Of a stretch of DNA of 6,737 nt, positions 1 to 5,231 are shown in pieces. Each line of letters begins with the position of its first letter. Position 1 is the stretch's first letter. Both the position numbers and the translations under genes were made by a program. This stretch comes from Tiamatella sp964451715 (GTDB lineage Archaea; Thermoproteota; Thermoprotei_A; Sulfolobales; Acidilobaceae). Under the pieces are notes generated by a model. It saw nothing but the letters and a program-made list of their open reading frames with translations, ran no database searches and was not told the origin of the DNA. The stretch is from contig CAYVIZ010000052.1 of NCBI GenBank assembly GCA_964451715.1, positions 1 to 6,737 on the forward strand, in the 5' to 3' direction.

Positions 1-394
1 CCTTCTTCACCCCTGATACATGGTAGCCCTGGGACTCGTAGAACTCTATAGCCCTAATGTTATCCTTCCTTACCTCTAGATACATCATCCGGGCCCCCTT
101 CTTCCTCATCTCCTCCTCCACAAGACTCAGCAAAGCCTTCCCCAACCCCCTGCCTTGATAGGCCTTGGAAACGGCTATGTTGAGCAAATGCCCTTTGTCC
201 TTTTCCAGTACGCTTATAGCATACCCGACTACCTCGCCGCCGGAGCGGCACACCGTGAAAACCGCCAGGTCTAGGTATAGGAAGAAGGCTATGGACAAGG
301 GATCCCAGGCGTCGTCCCCGAATACTTCTCTTTCTATCCTATAAACACCAGCCAAGTCTTCCCTTACCGCGCTGCCGCACTCGTAGTCTTCCAT
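1..394 (-). CDS. rimI: RimI/Ard1-like GNAT N-acetyltransferase (3' end cut by window edge)
   Basis: I translated this from the minus strand: 131 complete codons run without a stop from ATG at 394 to the window edge. It is a GNAT-fold acetyltransferase that would move an acetyl group from acetyl-CoA to a protein N-terminal amine in the cytoplasm. The acetyl-CoA loop QGRGLG lies at residues 80-85, preceded by the beta-strand LLNIAV (70-75). The block LEVRKDNIRAIEFYESQGY (106-124) is the typical RimI/Ard1 motif B. Family members are about 150-165 residues, so some 20-30 residues are missing. Start choice: an SD-like GGTGAG (complement of 407-412) precedes ATG 394. An in-frame ATG at 448 would add 18 unconserved residues and overlap the likely TATA box. 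In crenarchaea such enzymes act on many N-termini, including the chromatin protein Alba; the substrate here is unknown. It is divergent from pelA. Confidence 0.88.
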   Translation of the reverse strand, partial: MEDYECGSAVREDLAGVYRIEREVFGDDAWDPLSIAFFLYLDLAVFTVCRSGGEVVGYAISVLEKDKGHLLNIAVSKAYQGRGLGKALLSLVEEEMRKKGARMMYLEVRKDNIRAIEFYESQGYHVSGVKK

Positions 395-428
395 GAGGGG
401 TACACTCTCACCGGGGAACCCGTGTCCA

Positions 429-437
429 TTAATATTA
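429..437 (+). promoter_or_regulatory. Probable TATA box of pelA
   Basis: TTAATATTA is centred near 433, which predicts transcription starting near 457-461. That places the SD-like GGTG (468-471) and the TTG start (480) in a short leader of about 20 nt. It also implies that the ATG at 393 lies upstream of the transcript and cannot be the pelA start. Confidence 0.45.
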
Positions 438-445
438 CCGTGCGG

Positions 446-455
446 CATAAATGTT
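446..455 (-). promoter_or_regulatory. Probable TATA box of the rimI-like gene
   Basis: On the minus strand the site reads AACATTTATG. A start about 25 bp downstream would fall near 420-427 and give a leader of about 30 nt containing GGTGAG before ATG 394. It lies within 20 bp of the opposing pelA TATA box, so the two promoters probably share the same DNA. Assigned by eye from spacing and base composition. Confidence 0.4.
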
Positions 456-479
456 ATTCAATGCACTGGTGCGTCCAGC

Positions 480-1580
480 TTGAAAGTGCTCGAGAAGGAC
501 AGGAAGAACCGAGCGGTGAAGCTGCTCGTAGAGGACGAGGAGGACCTATGGATCCTCAGAACAGTCATAAGGGAGGGGGACCTAGTCACGGCTAAGACTA
601 CTAGGGACGTAAGGGTCTCCGATACAGGCGAGTCTGAGAGGAGGCCGATGACGTTGAAGGTGAGGGTTAAGTCAACGGAGTTCCAGCCCTTCACGGGTAA
701 CCTCAGGGTAAAAGGTGTAATAGTCGAGGGACCCGAGAGGTACGGCCTCAAAGGCTCCTGGCACACCCTCAGCATAAAGCCTGGAAGCGAGCTGGTCTTG
801 GAGAAGCCCGGGGGATGGAGCAGTGCCGAGTTATCTCGGGTTGACAGGAAAGCCTACACCGGTAAGGCCCTGATCGTGGCGGTCGACTATGACGAGTATG
901 CTATAGCGCTTGTAGGAATGCAGGGGTTGAAGCTCCTCGAGGAGGGCGAGCTCTATATACCGGGGAAGGACGACCCCTCCAGGGATACTGTGCTAGAGGG
1001 TTCCATAAACAAGATCGCGGAGAGGACGGCATTGCTCTCGTCCCAGGAGAAGGCAGACACGATCATAGTTGTAGGCCCCGGCTTCCTAAAGGAGATGGTC
1101 GCCCGTAAACTAGAGGAGCTCGCCCATGGTAAGAGGGTGGAGGTGGACGACGCCAGTATGGGGGGTGTGAAGGGTGTCGAGGAGGCGTTGAGGAGGGATA
1201 AGATCCATAGGGTGCTGAGGGAGCTTGAGAGCGTCAAGGCTGAAGCGCTCCTCGAGGAGTTCTATAGACTGCTTCACAGGGATCCCGACAGGGTCGCTTA
1301 CACGCTCCCCGATGTCTTGTCAACAGTTAGAATAGGTGCGGCATCAATCCTCGCAATCCTCGACGAGCTTCTCTACTCTCCCGATGAGAAAGAGAGGAGT
1401 ATGGCCGAGGAGGTTCTAGGCGAGGCCAGCCGGTACAGAGTGGAGGCGCTGATAGTTCCTCATAATACTCCTGCAGGCGATAGGCTGCGTCCCCTGGGGG
1501 GTGCGGTGGCCCTTCTCCGCTACAGGCTGCCTAGGGAGGCCCGGGGCTCCCTAGGCTCCTATGAGGGTGAGGCTGGTTAG
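480..1580 (+). CDS. pelA: Pelota / Dom34 ribosome-rescue factor
   Basis: This is a 366-residue archaeal Pelota, a relative of release factor aRF1 that enters the A site of stalled ribosomes with aEF1A and helps split them with ABCE1. The N-terminal Sm-like domain (about 1-130) opens MKVLEKD and continues with EDLWILRTVIREGDLV. The central domain (about 135-255) holds ALIVAVDYDEYAIAL and VVGPGFLKE (197-205), and lacks the peptidyl-hydrolysing GGQ, as expected for Pelota. The C-terminal eRF1_3-like domain ends with PHNTPAGDRLRPLGG (from 327). The frame is open from ATG 393, but homology begins at TTG 480 (family consensus MKxLE), and GGTG at 468-471 sits 8 nt before it. The 29 extra upstream residues do not look like Pelota and would overlap rimI. 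The 3' end overlaps the convergent RAM gene by 30 bp. Confidence 0.93.
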   Translation: MKVLEKDRKNRAVKLLVEDEEDLWILRTVIREGDLVTAKTTRDVRVSDTGESERRPMTLKVRVKSTEFQPFTGNLRVKGVIVEGPERYGLKGSWHTLSIKPGSELVLEKPGGWSSAELSRVDRKAYTGKALIVAVDYDEYAIALVGMQGLKLLEEGELYIPGKDDPSRDTVLEGSINKIAERTALLSSQEKADTIIVVGPGFLKEMVARKLEELAHGKRVEVDDASMGGVKGVEEALRRDKIHRVLRELESVKAEALLEEFYRLLHRDPDRVAYTLPDVLSTVRIGAASILAILDELLYSPDEKERSMAEEVLGEASRYRVEALIVPHNTPAGDRLRPLGGAVALLRYRLPREARGSLGSYEGEAG

Positions 1581-1796
1581 GACTCCTTTTACGGCGCGCA
1601 TCCTCGTTATAACCTTGTCTACCTCCTTCAGACTCCTAGCTTTTATCTTGACCACTATGTCGAACTGCCCGTAGGTGACTCTCACGTCTTCAACGTAGTT
1701 CTTGAACTCTTCCCTGATCTTCTCCGCAACCTCGTGCTCCATAGCCACCTCCGTGTTTATGAGTACATAAGCCACAATCACGTCCTCCTCGGACAC
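1551..1796 (-). CDS. Stand-alone Lrp/AsnC ligand-binding (RAM) domain protein
   Basis: This 81-residue protein starts at GTG 1796. A near-ideal SD, GGAGGTG (complement of 1805-1811), lies 8 nt upstream, so the start is well supported. The whole chain fits one beta-alpha-beta-beta-alpha-beta ACT-like RAM domain: strand VIVAYVLINT (6-15), helix at about 17-33, strand VEDVRVTYG (35-43), the G43-x-x-D46 turn common in the effector pocket, then IVVKIKA, a second helix and a final strand. No helix-turn-helix DNA-binding part is present, and 115 bp of non-coding DNA lies upstream, so this is not a truncated long regulator. Family knowledge: single RAM domains form oligomers, bind amino acids and may pair with full-length Lrp proteins. 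Its ligand and partner are unknown. It runs convergent with pelA and divergent from valS. Confidence 0.88.
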   Translation of the reverse strand: MSEEDVIVAYVLINTEVAMEHEVAEKIREEFKNYVEDVRVTYGQFDIVVKIKARSLKEVDKVITRMRAVKGVLTSLTLIGA

Positions 1797-1833
1797 GGTA
1801 TTCCCACCTCCAGTTAAGTTAGGCTTTAAAGGC

Positions 1834-1842
1834 TAATAAATA
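1834..1842 (-). promoter_or_regulatory. Probable TATA box of the RAM-domain gene
   Basis: The minus strand reads TTATTTATT, centred near 1838. It predicts transcription starting at about 1811-1814, directly upstream of the strong SD GGAGGTG. A second AT-rich site (TTTAAA, 1825-1830) is too near the start codon to serve a transcript with this SD. Confidence 0.4.
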
Positions 1843-1861
1843 ACTAGCATGCCGGGAGGGC

Positions 1862-1871
1862 ATTATTAATA
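1862..1871 (+). promoter_or_regulatory. Probable TATA box of valS
   Basis: ATTATTAATA lies behind a purine-rich stretch (1851-1860) that could act as a BRE. The predicted transcription start is near 1890-1893, giving a leader of about 20 nt. That leader contains the SD AGGTG (1899-1903), 8 nt before ATG 1912. Confidence 0.45.
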
Positions 1872-1911
1872 TTCCAGGGAGAGCCAATCGAGTCAACTAG
1901 GTGCCAGATTA

Positions 1912-4338
1912 ATGGCGGGTTTCAAGCCTAGGATAAAGGAGAAACGCTGGGACCCCAGCAGGGAGAAGGCTATACGCGAGCTCTGGAGGAGCGAGGGCCT
2001 GTACGCGTATACCATGGACCCGGGGGACGAGCGCCCCCTCCTAGTCATAGACACGCCTCCCCCATACCCCAGCGGCAAGTGGCATGTAGCCGGCGCAGCC
2101 CATTACGCCCAGATAGACATGATAGCAAGGTACTTCAGGCTTAAAGGCTACAACGTGGTCTTCCCCTTCTACGCTGATAGGAACGGTTTGCCCGTGGAGG
2201 TTAAGGTCGAGAAGACCTATAATATAAACGCCCATGAAATGGCCTCCACCCCCGAGGGCAGGCTCAAGTTCATAGAGCTGTGCAGCCGCTTCCTAGACGA
2301 GGTAGAGTCGGAGCTAACCCGCATAATGGACAAGATGGCCTGCAGCCACACCTACTGGAGGAACGGCACGGATAGCGTCGAGTACAGGACCATGACACAG
2401 GCCACCTTCATACACTTGTGGAGGAAAGGACTCATCTACGAGGACGAACGCCCCGTCCGGTGGTGCCCCCGCTGTAAGACCACTCTGGCGGAGGCCGAGA
2501 TAGAGCACGAGGAGAGGAGGGGATACCTATACACGATAGCATACAAGTTGAAAGAGACCGGGGAACCCCTCCCCGTGTCCACCACTAGACCCGAACTCAT
2601 AGCCTCATGCCGGGCTCTCGCCTTCAACCCGGATGACGATAGATACAAGCACCTAGAGGGCAAGACGGCCATAGCCCCCCTCTACGGCCATGAGGTGAGG
2701 ATACTCCCGCACCCCCAGGTCGATCCAGAGTATGGCACTGGTTTAATGATGATATGCAGCTACGGGGACGAGGACGACGTGCGCCTCTTCAAGGAGCTGG
2801 GCCTAGAGCCGAAGGTCATAGTGGACGAGGACGGCAGGCTGACCGAGGAGGCAGGCCCCCTCTCCGGCCTCAAGGTGGAGGAGGCCCGGGAGAGGATAGC
2901 CGAGCTCCTAGAGGAGGAGGGGTTGCTTCTGGATAAAAAGGAGATAACGCATAAGGTGCCTACCTGCTGGAGGTGCCACACGCCCATACAGATAATACAC
3001 CGCCGGGAGTACTTCCTCAAGCAGATGGAGTTCCTCGACAGGCTCAAGGAGATAATAGACCTTATGGACTTCAAGCCCCTCATGCACAAGAGGAAGCTGA
3101 TAGACTGGATGGAAGGAATAAGCATGGACTGGCCCATATCCAGGGACAGGTACTACGGGACAGAGATACCGGTATGGCATTGCAGGAGGTGTGGAGCCAA
3201 GCTAGTGCCGGAGCCCGGCAGATACTATCGCCCCTGGATGGAGGAGCCGCCCTTCGAGAGGTGCCCTGTCTGCGGCGCGCCGCGCAGCGAGCTGGTGGGG
3301 GAGAAGAAGACTTTCGACACTTGGTTCGACTCCAGCGTGTCCCCGCTATATGTGACCCGGTGGTTCCATAATCCCGGCTTCTACGAGAGGGCCAAGGACA
3401 ACGTGCTGCGCCCCCAGGGATACGAGATCATACGAACCTGGCTATACTACAGCATACTCAGAGTATACCAGCTAACAGGGCGCCCGGCCTTCAGGATGGT
3501 CAGGATATCGGGTATGGGGCTAGACTCTAAGGGGAGGGCTATGCATAAGAGCCTCGGAAACGTGGTAGACCCGGAGCCCATACTGGACGAGGAGGGCGCA
3601 GACGCCTTCCGGTACTGGGCGGCGGCCGCCGCCAAGCTGGGCTATGACTACAGGTTTAACAGGGAGATGATAAAGACGGGGAGGCTCTTCGCTACGAAGC
3701 TGTGGAACATAGCGAGGTTCATCAGCAGCTTCCCAGAACCCGGCGGGGACTACGAGTACTCGATGCTGGACAAGGCGTTCATGGGGCTCCTAGACGAGTA
3801 TCTTGAGATGATAGAGAAGGGCTACGACGACCTCGACGTGTTCGACCCTATCCACCTTATATACGAGTACACCTGGAACTTCTTCGCCAGCCACTACCTT
3901 GAACTAGCGAAGAAGATAGCCTACAACAGGGACGATAGGTACCCTGCCAGGCTCCAGCGCGGCGCCTGGCTGACGCTTCACCGCATACTGAAAACAATCC
4001 TCATAACGCTCTCACCGATAATGCCCGTGGTCACAGACGCGATATACCGTGAGATGTACGGTGAGAGCGTACACAAGCAGAGATGGCCTGAGAAGACGGG
4101 CTTCAGAGAACACGCGGATCTAGCCAGGACTATAGTCTCCGTGGACAACGCCGTCTGGGGCTACAAGAGAAGGATGGGGCTACGCCTAGTAGACGAGCTC
4201 CCCGGCTCCCTGTGCGTGGAGAAGGAGCTTCCAGCCGATGTTGTAAGTGTCCTACAAGACTTCCACAAGGCTATAGTGGAGACGGGTGGGCAGTGCAGCG
4301 GGGAGGATATAGGTCCAGGTATGAAAATCTCCAAGTAA
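1912..4338 (+). CDS. valS: Valyl-tRNA synthetase (class Ia)
   Basis: This 808-residue cytoplasmic enzyme charges tRNA-Val with valine using ATP. The Rossmann-fold start is DTPPPYPSGKWHVAGAAH, with HVAG (58-61) in the HIGH position. It is followed by DRNGLPVEVKVEK, typical of crenarchaeal ValRS. A zinc-type WCPRC lies at 184-188. The CP1 editing domain carries TTRPE (224-228), YGTGL (274-278) and a GDEDD acidic cluster (285-289). Cysteines C352/C355 and the C424/C427 with C451/C454 pairs suggest zinc knuckles. DTWFDSS lies at 469-475, and MHKSLGN (544-550) stands for KMSKS. The last 220 or so residues form the helical anticodon-binding domain. The length matches crenarchaeal ValRS and is too short for IleRS; it lacks the LeuRS signatures. 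ATG 1912 has the SD AGGTG 8 nt upstream. It ends 12 bp from the convergent FUN14 gene. Confidence 0.93.
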   Translation: MAGFKPRIKEKRWDPSREKAIRELWRSEGLYAYTMDPGDERPLLVIDTPPPYPSGKWHVAGAAHYAQIDMIARYFRLKGYNVVFPFYADRNGLPVEVKVEKTYNINAHEMASTPEGRLKFIELCSRFLDEVESELTRIMDKMACSHTYWRNGTDSVEYRTMTQATFIHLWRKGLIYEDERPVRWCPRCKTTLAEAEIEHEERRGYLYTIAYKLKETGEPLPVSTTRPELIASCRALAFNPDDDRYKHLEGKTAIAPLYGHEVRILPHPQVDPEYGTGLMMICSYGDEDDVRLFKELGLEPKVIVDEDGRLTEEAGPLSGLKVEEARERIAELLEEEGLLLDKKEITHKVPTCWRCHTPIQIIHRREYFLKQMEFLDRLKEIIDLMDFKPLMHKRKLIDWMEGISMDWPISRDRYYGTEIPVWHCRRCGAKLVPEPGRYYRPWMEEPPFERCPVCGAPRSELVGEKKTFDTWFDSSVSPLYVTRWFHNPGFYERAKDNVLRPQGYEIIRTWLYYSILRVYQLTGRPAFRMVRISGMGLDSKGRAMHKSLGNVVDPEPILDEEGADAFRYWAAAAAKLGYDYRFNREMIKTGRLFATKLWNIARFISSFPEPGGDYEYSMLDKAFMGLLDEYLEMIEKGYDDLDVFDPIHLIYEYTWNFFASHYLELAKKIAYNRDDRYPARLQRGAWLTLHRILKTILITLSPIMPVVTDAIYREMYGESVHKQRWPEKTGFREHADLARTIVSVDNAVWGYKRRMGLRLVDELPGSLCVEKELPADVVSVLQDFHKAIVETGGQCSGEDIGPGMKISK

Positions 4339-4350
4339 ACCCTCTCCACG

Positions 4351-4671
4351 TCACCCTATTTTGAATCCTACCCCGAAGCCCGCTATGAAGGTGGCTGCGA
4401 AGGGCACGTTTGCCAGGACATAAGACTTGAACCCTAACCCGGTCGAGACCGTCGTGTTGGCGGCCCCCTCTATCTTCCTTGCGAGAGCGTCGTAGTTGAC
4501 TGAGATAATACCCTGGTTAGCCAGGTACAGGAGGCCTATAGTGAACAATCCCAGTACTATTACCAGTATTTTCAAGACTTTCTTGACAGCGTATCCTACG
4601 GCAAACCCTAGTATGAAGCCGCCGCCGGCTTGGAAGGCTAGGTTAACCCATATATCATTACTGTTGTCCAT
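4351..4671 (-). CDS. FUN14-family small membrane protein
   Basis: This is a 106-residue integral membrane protein of the FUN14 family (PF04930), glycine-rich proteins whose archaeal role is not established; in animals FUNDC1 is a mitophagy receptor. Likely membrane segments are 12-28 (GGGFILGFAVGYAV), 32-52 (VLKILVIVLGLFTIGLLYLAN) and 84-104 (VLANVPFAATFIAGFGVGF). A charged stretch, ALARKIEG (62-69), lies in the loop. The first and last segments repeat the pattern FI-x-GF-x-VG-aromatic (19-27 and 95-103), suggesting glycine-mediated helix packing. No signal peptide is seen. ATG 4671 is supported by GGTG (complement of 4679-4682) 7 nt upstream. The gene is monocistronic, convergent with valS and divergent from the acylphosphatase gene. 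Family assignment rests on the motif and topology; function is not inferred. Confidence 0.8.
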   Translation of the reverse strand: MDNSNDIWVNLAFQAGGGFILGFAVGYAVKKVLKILVIVLGLFTIGLLYLANQGIISVNYDALARKIEGAANTTVSTGLGFKSYVLANVPFAATFIAGFGVGFKIG

Positions 4672-4681
4672 ATCTGAACAC

Positions 4682-4696
4682 CACGGCTAGGCCGTG
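4682..4696. repeat. Perfect 6-bp inverted repeat, candidate operator or leader hairpin of the FUN14 gene
   Basis: CACGGC (4682-4687) and GCCGTG (4691-4696) flank the 3-bp centre TAG. The element lies 11-25 bp upstream of the FUN14 ATG, where its transcription start is predicted, and touches the SD. It could be a repressor site or a leader hairpin that limits ribosome access. Only the repeat is directly visible. Confidence 0.4.
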
Positions 4697-4701
4697 TGAG
4701 C

Positions 4702-4719
4702 CTAAATACTAATATATTT
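4702..4719 (-). promoter_or_regulatory. AT-rich promoter (TATA) region of the FUN14 gene
   Basis: Read on the minus strand, the stretch AAATATATTAGTATTTAG offers two overlapping TATA-like cores, centred near 4714 and 4706. They predict starts at about 4688 and 4680, which bracket the inverted repeat at 4682-4696. Leaders would be under 20 nt. Confidence 0.4.
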
Positions 4720-4730
4720 GCATGTCTCCG

Positions 4731-4740
4731 TTAATAAATA
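4731..4740 (+). promoter_or_regulatory. Probable TATA box of the acylphosphatase gene
   Basis: TTAATAAATA, centred near 4735, predicts a start near 4760 and a leader of about 50 nt. This is longer than for the neighbouring genes. The leader contains a weak GAGG-CTTAA-CCTC fold (4778-4790) and the SD-like GGTG (4800-4803). Confidence 0.4.
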
Positions 4741-4812
4741 CCGCCGGCGACAACTGTTTTTACGGTGCCTGCGAGAGGAGGCTTAACCTCTGAGAGAGGG
4801 GTGTAGAGGACT

Positions 4813-5088
4813 GTGGAGACGGTTTGCTTCCGAGTACTGGTTTCAGGTAGGGTTCAAGGAGTCTTCTTCAGAGCCAACACGCGGGCGAAGGCACTAGAAT
4901 ACGGGGTGAACGGGTGGGTAAGGAACCTGCCTGACGGTAGAGTGGAGGCCCAGTTAGAAGGTTCATACGAGTCGGTAGGCAGGCTGGTAGCGTTCATGCT
5001 GAGGGGTCCTCCGCACGCCCGTGTAGACAGGCTTGAAGCCTCAAGGGTGGCATGCGAGGGTCGCAGAGGGTTCGAGATAATATACTAG
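4813..5088 (+). CDS. acyP: Acylphosphatase
   Basis: This 91-residue cytoplasmic enzyme hydrolyses the carboxyl-phosphate bond of acyl phosphates. It matches the family over its full length: strand CFRVLVSGRVQGVFFRANT (5-23) forms the phosphate-binding loop with catalytic Arg20. GVNGWVRNLPDGRVEAQLEG (31-50) carries catalytic Asn38. The C-terminal strand ends GFEIIY. Both catalytic residues are present, so it is probably active. The usual VQGVxFR core is kept, with ANTRAKA following it. GTG 4813 is the first possible start after an in-frame TAG at 4804-4806, and GGTG (4800-4803) provides an SD 9 nt upstream. The gene stands alone; its physiological substrate cannot be told from context. A small inverted repeat follows the stop. 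Confidence 0.95.
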   Translation: METVCFRVLVSGRVQGVFFRANTRAKALEYGVNGWVRNLPDGRVEAQLEGSYESVGRLVAFMLRGPPHARVDRLEASRVACEGRRGFEIIY

Positions 5089-5089
5089 A

Positions 5090-5113
5090 CCCTTGAAGGG
5101 GCTTTAAACCCCT
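5090..5113 (+). terminator. Candidate end structure of acyP with two exclusive stems
   Basis: Starting 2 bp after the acyP stop, CCCTT (5090-5094) can pair with AAGGG (5096-5100) through a very tight turn. Alternatively AGGGG (5097-5101) can pair with CCCCT (5109-5113) around a 7-base loop; the second stem is physically more likely. TAAAAT follows rather than a U tract, so this may be an mRNA 3'-end structure and not a true terminator. Confidence 0.35.
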
Positions 5114-5170
5114 AAAATCGCCGGCCAGTAAATCCATGTGTCTTAGTATAGGTGCCGTGTAAGCTAGAGG

Positions 5171-5217
5171 TGTTATTCGCGGCCGGGTGTCTACCTAAGG
5201 TAGATATATGTTATTCG
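5171..5217. repeat. Direct repeat pair around an inverted repeat between acyP and the ATPase gene
   Basis: TGTTATTCG occurs at 5171-5179 and again at 5209-5217. Between the copies, TCTACC (5190-5195) and GGTAGA (5199-5204) form a perfect inverted repeat with centre TAA, extendable by G-T and T-A pairs to 5187-5207. The block lies 14 bp beyond the ATPase stop. It could be the end structure of that transcript, although no U tract follows on either strand. No gene or known RNA was recognised in 5114-5231. Confidence 0.4.
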
Positions 5218-5231
5218 TGTGTAACTGCTTC

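Noticed and set aside
60..251. Short minus-strand frame within rimI
   Set aside because: It is out of frame with the GNAT protein, whose acetyl-CoA motif lies in the same DNA.
458..775. Minus-strand frame opposite pelA
   Set aside because: Antisense shadow of the conserved Pelota N-terminal domain, serine-rich in the manner of such shadows, and it runs into the pelA promoter.
2973..3371. 132-codon plus-strand frame inside valS
   Set aside because: It is out of frame with an unbroken valS that has full family motifs; its product is low-complexity and matches no family I know.
1912..4338. IleRS or LeuRS instead of ValRS
   Set aside because: At 808 residues it is far shorter than IleRS and lacks the archaeal LeuRS signatures; DRNGLPVEVKVEK and the editing motifs fit crenarchaeal ValRS.
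5114..5231. tRNA or C/D-box RNA gene
   Set aside because: No cloverleaf, T-loop or box C (RTGATGA) with box D was found on either strand.
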